From assembly GCA_029065825.1 (NCBI GenBank), contig JAIEHQ010000101.1, forward strand, positions 1 to 11,018: DNA of 11,018 bases, read 5' to 3'. Under the pieces are notes generated by a model. It did not search any database and was not told the origin of the DNA. It saw only the letters and a list, made by a program, of their open reading frames with translations. Both the position numbers and the translations under genes were made by a program. Positions within the stretch are counted from its first letter, which is position 1, and every line of letters starts with the position of its first letter. Below, one piece after another: positions 6,143 through 11,018 of this stretch. This DNA is from Alistipes sp. GTDB taxonomy: Bacteria > Bacteroidota > Bacteroidia > Bacteroidales > Rikenellaceae.

Positions 6143-8176
6143 TTATTTCTCTTTCAGTTTCTGCAGTTCGTACATGCGGTCGCGGTATCTGGCCGCAGCC
6201 AGGAAATCGAGCGATTTGGCAGCCCGCTCCATGTCGTCGCGCGCCCGGGCGATCTGTTCGTCGAGCGTGGGGGCGCCGGTCGCGTAGTTGCCGCCGACAT
6301 CGGCTGCCATTGCCGCCGGGACTTCCTCTGTCGGGAACGGTGCCGTCTGGTCGTGCGTCTGGGGCAGCGAGGCCAGCAGCTCGCTCTGTCCCGAACCGCT
6401 CTTCTGTGCCTGGCGGGGCAGCATCTCGTGCTCCATGTTGTAGCGGATCTGTTTTTCGCGGCGGCGGTTGCTCTGCTCGATGGCGTAGCGCATCGAGTCG
6501 GTGCAGCGGTCGGCGTAAAGCAGCACGTGGCCGTTCGAGTGGCGGGCGGCTCGTCCGGCGATCTGCGTGATCGAACGCACGTTGCGTAGAAAACCCTCCT
6601 TGTCGGCATCCAGAATGGCCACCAGCGCCACCTCCGGCAGGTCGAGTCCCTCGCGCAGCAGATTGACTCCGATCAGCACGTCGAACATGCCGGCTCGCAG
6701 GTCCTCGAGGATCTGTACCCGCTCCAGCGTGTCGATGTCGGAGTGGATGTAGCGGTTGCGCACTCCCACGCGGTCGAAGTATTTCGACAGCTCCTCGGCC
6801 ATGCGCTTGGTAATGGTCGTGACGAGGATTTTCTCCTCTCTGCGGACCCGTTTGTCGATCTCCTCGATCAGGTCGTCGATCTGGTTCTCCGTGATGCGCA
6901 CCTCGAGCGGCGGATCGACCAGCCCCGTCGGGCGGATGAGCTGTTCGACGATGACCCCCTCGCTCTTCATCAGCTCGTAGTCGGCAGGGGTGGCGCTTAC
7001 GTAGATCGAGGTACCGACCAGCTGTTCGAACTCCTCGAATCGCAGCGGCCGGTTGTCCTTGGCTGCCGGCAGGCGGAAGCCGTACTCCACCAGATTCTCC
7101 TTGCGCGCCCGGTCGCCGCCGAACATGGCGTGGACCTGCGGCAGCGTGACGTGGCTTTCGTCGATCACGAGCAGGTAATCCTCCGGGAAGTAGTCGAGCA
7201 GACAGAAGGGACGCGTCCCTTCGGCCCGCCCGTCGAAGTAGCGGGAGTAGTTCTCGATGCCGGAGCAGTAGCCCAGCTCCTTGATCATCTCCAGGTCGTA
7301 CTCCACCCGCTGCTTGATGCGCTGCGCCTCGGCCGGGCGGCCCGCCTGCTCGAAGAAGGCGATCTGCTTGCCCAGATCGAGGTATATCTGCTGCACGGCG
7401 GTGTGGATGCGTTCCTTAGTGGTAACGAAGAGGCTGACGGGATAGAGCGTCAGCGAGTCGAGCGTGCGGATGCGCTGTCCGGTCGCGGGGTCGATGCTCT
7501 GGATGCTCTCGACCTCGTTGTCGAAGAACGTGACGCGGAAGCACTGGTTGCCGAACTCGCCGAAAGCCGCCATGATGTCGATCGTGTCGCCCGTGACGCG
7601 GAACGTGGCGGGCGTAAGCTCCCGCTCGGTGCGGGTGTAGAGCGCCTCGACCAGCCGGTAGAGGAACTGCTTGTAGTTGAGTATCTCCCCCTGCTCGATG
7701 CGGATGGCCATCGAGTGGAAATCGCTGGGGTTGCCGCAGCCGTAGAGGCACGAGACGCTCGATACGACGATCACGTCCCGCCGGCCCGAGAGGAGGGTGG
7801 CGGTGGTGCTCAGCCGCATCTTCTCGATCTCGGCGTTGATCGAAAGGTCCTTCTCGATGTAGGTGTCCGTCGTCGGCAGGTAGGCCTCCGGCTGATAGTA
7901 GTCGTAGTAGGAGACGAAATATTCGATGGCGTTGTCCGGGAAGAAGTTCCTGAACTCGCCGTAGAGCTGCGCTGCGAGGGTCTTGTTGTGGCTCAGCACC
8001 AGCGTCGGGCGGTTGAGCTGCGCGATGACGTTGGCTACCGTGAAGGTCTTGCCCGAACCCGTCACGCCCAGCAGGGTGTTGTGCTTCGAGCCTTGCCCGA
8101 TCGAGCGGAGCAGCTGCGCGATCGCCTCGGGCTGATCGCCCGTCGGGGCGTAGTCGGAAACCAGTTTGAAGTCCAT
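6143..8176 (-). CDS. uvrB: Excinuclease ABC subunit B
   Basis: UvrB is the helicase-like damage-verifying subunit of nucleotide excision repair. It is loaded by UvrA and positions UvrC for the incisions. The 677-residue product has all the landmarks: Walker A GVTGSGKT (37-44), the beta-hairpin YDYYQPEAY (91-99) that probes DNA, LYGCGNP (144-150), Walker B DESH (339-342), EYGFRLPAAKDNRPL (364-378), VSATP (393-397), GVNLLREGLDLPE (503-515) and motif VI QIAGRAARHSNG (538-549). A C-terminal UVR motif (about 636-671) contacts UvrC. A variable Gln/Ser/Thr-rich linker lies at about 590-635. Length is normal for the family (about 670). The start MDFKLVSDYAPTGDQPEAI is the conserved N-terminus. It diverges from dnaG and is followed by the YqhD-like gene. 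No SOS box was recognised. Confidence 0.98.
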   Translation of the reverse strand: MDFKLVSDYAPTGDQPEAIAQLLRSIGQGSKHNTLLGVTGSGKTFTVANVIAQLNRPTLVLSHNKTLAAQLYGEFRNFFPDNAIEYFVSYYDYYQPEAYLPTTDTYIEKDLSINAEIEKMRLSTTATLLSGRRDVIVVSSVSCLYGCGNPSDFHSMAIRIEQGEILNYKQFLYRLVEALYTRTERELTPATFRVTGDTIDIMAAFGEFGNQCFRVTFFDNEVESIQSIDPATGQRIRTLDSLTLYPVSLFVTTKERIHTAVQQIYLDLGKQIAFFEQAGRPAEAQRIKQRVEYDLEMIKELGYCSGIENYSRYFDGRAEGTRPFCLLDYFPEDYLLVIDESHVTLPQVHAMFGGDRARKENLVEYGFRLPAAKDNRPLRFEEFEQLVGTSIYVSATPADYELMKSEGVIVEQLIRPTGLVDPPLEVRITENQIDDLIEEIDKRVRREEKILVTTITKRMAEELSKYFDRVGVRNRYIHSDIDTLERVQILEDLRAGMFDVLIGVNLLREGLDLPEVALVAILDADKEGFLRNVRSITQIAGRAARHSNGHVLLYADRCTDSMRYAIEQSNRRREKQIRYNMEHEMLPRQAQKSGSGQSELLASLPQTHDQTAPFPTEEVPAAMAADVGGNYATGAPTLDEQIARARDDMERAAKSLDFLAAARYRDRMYELQKLKEK

Positions 8177-8180
8177 GATA

Positions 8181-8188
8181 CAAAAATA
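8181..8188 (-). promoter_or_regulatory. Promoter -7 element of uvrB
   Basis: On the minus strand TATTTTTG (8188-8181) matches TAnnTTTG exactly and ends four bases before the uvrB ATG at 8176. Placing the transcription start in the usual position relative to this element puts it at or one base before the start codon, so the mRNA may be leaderless. The GTTT at 8209-8206 is at best a degenerate -33 element (17-base spacer). No other consensus match is nearer uvrB. Confidence 0.6.
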
Positions 8189-8328
8189 GCGAAGAATCGA
8201 GAATTAAACGTGAAAACGGTGCTTTTTTGTGCGCGATTTTCCCCTTTCCTGCGGCGGAGAGCGAAATCCGCTGCGGGGCGGTCGGTGTCCTGCGGCTATT
8301 TTCTGAAATTAATCTCGGATTTTATTCA

Positions 8329-8336
8329 TATCTTTG
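8329..8336 (+). promoter_or_regulatory. Promoter -7 element of dnaG
   Basis: TATCTTTG (8329-8336) matches TAnnTTTG exactly and ends six bases before the dnaG ATG at 8343, in an AT-rich stretch (8305-8335). The transcription start would fall near 8340, giving a leader of about three bases. The -33 element is unclear; TTCTG at 8301-8305 is the nearest candidate, with a 23-base spacer. It overlaps the in-frame TTG at 8334 and so argues against that codon as the start. Between this element and the uvrB promoter (8189-8328) the only structure seen is an imperfect inverted repeat at 8248-8277. Confidence 0.65.
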
Positions 8337-8342
8337 CGGAAT

Positions 8343-10322
8343 ATGATCGACCGGGAAACAGTAGATAGGATCTATGCCGCCGCCAATATCGTGGAGATTA
8401 TCGGCGAATACGTGACGCTCAGGCGAAAGGGTGTCAATTATCAGGCGTGCTGTCCTTTCCACAACGAGAAGACCCCGTCGTTCGTCGTTTCGCCCTCGAA
8501 GGGGGTCTTCAAGTGCTTCGGCTGCGGCAAGGGCGGCAACGCCGTGACTTTCGTCATGGAGCACGAGCACATGACCTATCCCGAGGCGCTGAAGGCCGTC
8601 GCCAAACGCTACGGCATCGAGGTGCGGGAGAAGGAGCTGACACCCGAGGAGGTGGCCCGCAACGACAACCGCGAGAGCATGTTCGTCGTGAACAGTTGGG
8701 CTGCCGAGTATTTCGCCTCCTACCTCTCCGACGAGGAGGAGGGGCGTAGCGTCGGCCTGAGCTATTTCCGGCAGAAGCGCGGCTTCTCCGATGCGACGAT
8801 CCGGAAGTTCGGTCTGGGTTTCTGCCCCGCGCGCGGCGACCGGATGAGCCGTGCGGCGCTGGCGGCGGGCTACCGGGAGGAGTTCCTGACGGCCACCGGA
8901 CTTTCGATCCGGCGGGACGACGGGTCGCTGTACGACCGTTTCCGCGACCGGGTCATCTTCCCCGTGCACAACATTTCGGGCCGCGTGGTGGCCTTCGGCG
9001 GCCGGACGCTGCGCACCGACAAGTCGGTGGCCAAGTACCAGAATTCGCCCGAGAGCGAGATATACAGCAAGAAACGAGAGCTTTACGGCCTGTTTTTCGC
9101 TAAGAAGGCGATCCAGCAGCACGATTTCGCCATCATGGTCGAGGGCTATACCGACGTGATTTCGATGCACCAGGCCGGCGTGGAGAACGTGGTGGCCTCG
9201 TCGGGCACGTCGCTCACGACCGAGCAGATCCGGCTGCTGGGGCGTTTTACCCGCAACATCACGGTCATCTACGACGGCGACTCGGCGGGCATTCATGCCT
9301 CGCTGCGCGGCATCGACATGATCCTGCGCGAGGGGATGAACGTGCGGGTGGTGCTGCTGCCGCCCGAGGACGATCCCGATTCGTTCGCGCGGAGCCATAC
9401 GGCCGCCGAGGTGCAGGAGTACATCCGTGCGCACGAGGAGGATTTCCTCATGTTCAAGGCCCGTCTGCTGCTGGAGGATGCCGCGGGCGATCCCATCAAG
9501 AAGGCGGCGCTGATCAACGACATGGTGCAGTCCGTCATGCAGATTCCCGATCCGATCCAGCGCTCGGTCTATACGAAGGAGTGCGCCCGGATCATGGATA
9601 TCGACGAGAACCTGCTCATCGCGGAGGTCGGCCGCAAACGGATGGCCTCGACGGGCGACCGCGAGGCCGAGGAGTTCGTGCGGCGGCAGAGCGCCCGGAT
9701 CCGGGAGGAGCAGGCTGCCGCCGAGGCGGGGCAGCTCTCCGTGACGCGGCCCGTCGCGGGTGGAAGCAGTTCGGAGGCGCTCGAACGGGAGCTGGTGCGC
9801 TACCTGCTCAAGTACGGCCACCGCACGTTCGATTTCAAGGAGGGGCGTAACATCGTCGCCTACAACGTGGCGGAGGTCATCTTCGGGGAGCTGGAGGCCG
9901 ACGGACTGGAGTTCCGCAACCGGGTGTTCAACGAGATTCTGCGGCTCTACCGCGAGCAGTGGAACCTTGCGGGTCCCGGTGTCGAGGTGCCGGTCCATCT
10001 CTTCATCAACCATACCGATGCGGAGGTCTGCAATGCGGCGGTCGATATTCTCACGTCGGAGGACAACTACGTGCCGAGCGAGCTGTGGCGGCAGAAGGAG
10101 GTGCATGTCGAGAGCGATGCCGAGATGCTCGCCGTCGGGGTGCCGAAGGCCGTGACCCTCTACAAGTCGAAGGTCATCGAGCGACTCTCGCAGGAGCTGC
10201 ACGAGCGGCTGAAGGACGAGAATCTGCCGGATGAGGAGCAGGCGGAGATCATGCAGCGGCTTTCGCAGCTGAACCGGGGCAAGGTCTCGATCGCCCGCAA
10301 GCTCCATCGCCTGATCTTATGA
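8343..10322 (+). CDS. dnaG: DNA primase
   Basis: DnaG makes the RNA primers for Okazaki fragments and leading-strand start, working with the replicative helicase DnaB. The 659-residue product has the three usual parts. The CHC2 zinc finger has Cys37, His40, Cys58 and Cys61 (CPFH...CFGC). The RNA polymerase core includes the catalytic N-terminal region (about 115-250, with FPVHNISGRVVAFGGR at 206-221 and YQNSPESEIYSKKRELYG at 232-249) and the TOPRIM domain, with Glu267 in VEGYTDVI, Asp311 and Asp313 in YDGDSAG, and DDPDSF (343-348) as metal ligands. The C-terminal helicase-interaction region (about 475-659) is less conserved. Length fits the Bacteroidetes family (about 650-670). The start is the ATG at 8343, giving the typical MIDRETVDRI; a TTG at 8334 lies inside the promoter. 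Unlike the proteobacterial rpsU-dnaG-rpoD arrangement, it stands alone, divergent from uvrB and followed by smpB after 203 bases. Confidence 0.97.
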   Translation: MIDRETVDRIYAAANIVEIIGEYVTLRRKGVNYQACCPFHNEKTPSFVVSPSKGVFKCFGCGKGGNAVTFVMEHEHMTYPEALKAVAKRYGIEVREKELTPEEVARNDNRESMFVVNSWAAEYFASYLSDEEEGRSVGLSYFRQKRGFSDATIRKFGLGFCPARGDRMSRAALAAGYREEFLTATGLSIRRDDGSLYDRFRDRVIFPVHNISGRVVAFGGRTLRTDKSVAKYQNSPESEIYSKKRELYGLFFAKKAIQQHDFAIMVEGYTDVISMHQAGVENVVASSGTSLTTEQIRLLGRFTRNITVIYDGDSAGIHASLRGIDMILREGMNVRVVLLPPEDDPDSFARSHTAAEVQEYIRAHEEDFLMFKARLLLEDAAGDPIKKAALINDMVQSVMQIPDPIQRSVYTKECARIMDIDENLLIAEVGRKRMASTGDREAEEFVRRQSARIREEQAAAEAGQLSVTRPVAGGSSSEALERELVRYLLKYGHRTFDFKEGRNIVAYNVAEVIFGELEADGLEFRNRVFNEILRLYREQWNLAGPGVEVPVHLFINHTDAEVCNAAVDILTSEDNYVPSELWRQKEVHVESDAEMLAVGVPKAVTLYKSKVIERLSQELHERLKDENLPDEEQAEIMQRLSQLNRGKVSIARKLHRLIL

Positions 10323-10327
10323 AAAAA

Positions 10328-10444
10328 GGAGGGTCCGGGGTGTACGCGCATCACTGCGCCTACCGAGTGCAAACAGAAAATAAACAGAAAGATGTGTAAA
10401 ACATATCGAAGATAATACCCGATTATCCTCTCCCGGATCCCTCC
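10328..10444. ncRNA. Candidate structured RNA between dnaG and smpB
   Basis: The 203-bp gap has no plausible gene but contains a long-range helix: 10328-10339 pairs with 10432-10444 over 12 bp with one bulged base (10438), and 10340/10431 can add a G-U pair. Within it are three local hairpins: GCGCA/TGCGC (10346-10359), GATGTGT/ACATATC (10391-10407, one G-U) and GATAAT/ATTATC (10411-10427). An A-rich linker with a repeated AAACAGAAA (10371-10390) separates the first two. Both G-U pairs form only in plus-strand RNA. In contrast, the minus strand ends the helix with six T residues, terminator-like, and has a near-consensus -7 (AATATTTG, 10466-10459). Direction is thus unsettled. It could be a small RNA, a dnaG 3' end structure or an smpB leader. 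No known RNA family was recognised. Confidence 0.4.
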
Positions 10445-10525
10445 GCGTCCGAATGGAACAAATATTGTGCCGATTCCGTTATTCCCGGCGCGATGGTGGG
10501 GAGACGATCGGAAAAATGATGAAAA

Positions 10526-10990
10526 ATGGCTGATTATAAAAATATTAACATACGCAACAAACGGGCGACGTTCGATTACGAGATCCTCGAGGAGTATGTC
10601 GCCGGTGTGGTGCTGGTCGGCACCGAAATCAAGTCGGTTCGCCTGGGAAAAGCATCTATTACAGATAGTTATTGCTATTTCGACAAGGACGAACTTTGGA
10701 TCCGGGGTGTGAATATCGCGGAATACAGTTGGGGAACATGCAACAACCACGTGCCGCGCCGCGACCGCAAGCTGCTGCTCAACCGCAAGGAACTGAACAA
10801 GCTGCAGCGCTCGTTGCAGGATCGGGGCCTGACGGTGGTGGGGCTGCGGCTGTTTCTGAACGAGCGGGGCCTCGTGAAAATCGTCGTGGGACTGGCGCGC
10901 GGCCGCAAGGCTTACGACAAGCGCGAGTACCTCAAGGAGAACGATGCCCGTCGCGAGATGGACAAGGTAATGAAGAAATACCGCGCGTAG
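10526..10990 (+). CDS. smpB: SsrA-binding protein (tmRNA chaperone)
   Basis: SmpB binds tmRNA and brings it with EF-Tu to stalled ribosomes, where the pair releases the ribosome and tags the unfinished protein for degradation. The 154-residue product has the family core: NKRATFDYEILEEYVAGVVLVGTEIKSVRLGKASITDSY (11-49), then HVPRRDRKLLLNRKEL (75-90), LTVVGLRLFLNERGLVKIVVGLARGRKAYDKRE (102-134) and the basic C-terminal tail (139-154) that in other species enters the mRNA channel. Length is typical (about 150-160). The start ATG at 10526 follows A-rich sequence without Shine-Dalgarno. No exact TAnnTTTG was found in the 203 bases upstream on the plus strand, so transcription may come through from dnaG or use a divergent promoter. 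The tmRNA gene itself is not in the window. Confidence 0.95.
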   Translation: MADYKNINIRNKRATFDYEILEEYVAGVVLVGTEIKSVRLGKASITDSYCYFDKDELWIRGVNIAEYSWGTCNNHVPRRDRKLLLNRKELNKLQRSLQDRGLTVVGLRLFLNERGLVKIVVGLARGRKAYDKREYLKENDARREMDKVMKKYRA

Positions 10991-10994
10991 TCCG

Positions 10995-11018
10995 GCGCGA
11001 GGCGGCGGGAGACTCCCG
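10995..11018 (+). terminator. Possible terminator stem after smpB, cut by the window edge
   Basis: The last bases contain CGGGA-GAC-TCCCG (11006-11018), a 5-bp hairpin reaching the window end. The GGCGG just before it (11001-11005) could pair with following bases outside the window to extend the stem. Its position, about 15 bases after the smpB stop, suits a terminator, but no T-run can be seen because the sequence stops. Confidence 0.35.

Noticed and set aside
4355..6589. A 744-codon plus-strand open frame crossing the GtrA-like gene, the reductase and the start of the uvrB antisense
   Set aside because: Its translation is low-complexity and lacks any domain. It is antisense to two strongly supported genes; G/C-rich third positions often leave long antisense frames open.
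6743..8368. A 541-codon plus-strand open frame opposite uvrB
   Set aside because: Shadow of uvrB with biased composition and no domain; it also crosses the uvrB promoter.
8322..10307. A 661-codon minus-strand open frame opposite dnaG
   Set aside because: It mirrors dnaG, has a His/Leu/Arg-rich shadow composition and no recognisable motif, while the plus strand encodes a complete primase.
10328..10444. tmRNA or SRP RNA next to smpB
   Set aside because: The region is too short and lacks the tRNA-like ends and tag frame of tmRNA, and lacks the conserved GGAAG-type tetraloop region of SRP RNA.

Overview
The window looks like chromosomal housekeeping DNA from a GC-rich member of the Bacteroidales, most like Alistipes/Rikenellaceae. 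This is inferred from protein style and promoter type, not from a database match. Supporting signs are the Bacteroidetes -7 promoter motif TAnnTTTG in front of several genes, the near absence of Shine-Dalgarno sequences, a SPOR protein with an N-terminal HU/CCDC81-like region (a Bacteroidetes type), and coding sequence with strongly G/C-ending codons against AT-rich promoter islands. No mobile element, CRISPR array or phage module was seen.

Layout. At the left edge (1-251) a tRNA-Arg(CCG) gene lies on the minus strand with its own promoter and a hairpin/T-run terminator. Diverging from it, on the plus strand, is a tightly packed run of six genes (283-4871): a repressor with a LexA/S24-like C-terminal domain, riboflavin synthase (ribE), an orphan sensor histidine kinase, prolipoprotein diacylglyceryl transferase (lgt), a membrane-anchored HU-SPOR protein, and a GtrA-family membrane protein. 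Three of the five junctions are 4-bp ATGA stop/start overlaps. The run ends at a perfect 18-bp inverted repeat (4913-4956) that probably terminates transcription from both sides.

On the minus strand, uvrB (6143-8176) is followed 24 bp later by an iron-type, YqhD-like alcohol/aldehyde reductase gene (4973-6118), probably in one transcript. uvrB diverges from dnaG (8343-10322, plus) across a 166-bp region holding two outward-facing TAnnTTTG elements so close to the start codons that both mRNAs may be leaderless or nearly so. dnaG is followed by a 203-bp non-coding gap and then smpB (10526-10990).

Functional picture. The left operon joins cofactor synthesis, envelope biogenesis (lipoprotein lipidation, a glycan-binding SPOR protein, a polyprenyl-sugar-type membrane protein) and a membrane sensor. 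The right half holds genome and translation maintenance: excision repair, replication priming and ribosome rescue. The most interesting non-coding signals are a long-range 12-bp helix enclosing three small hairpins between dnaG and smpB (candidate structured RNA), and a consensus promoter inside the repressor gene where codon choice changes locally. No clearly new multi-gene system is visible.
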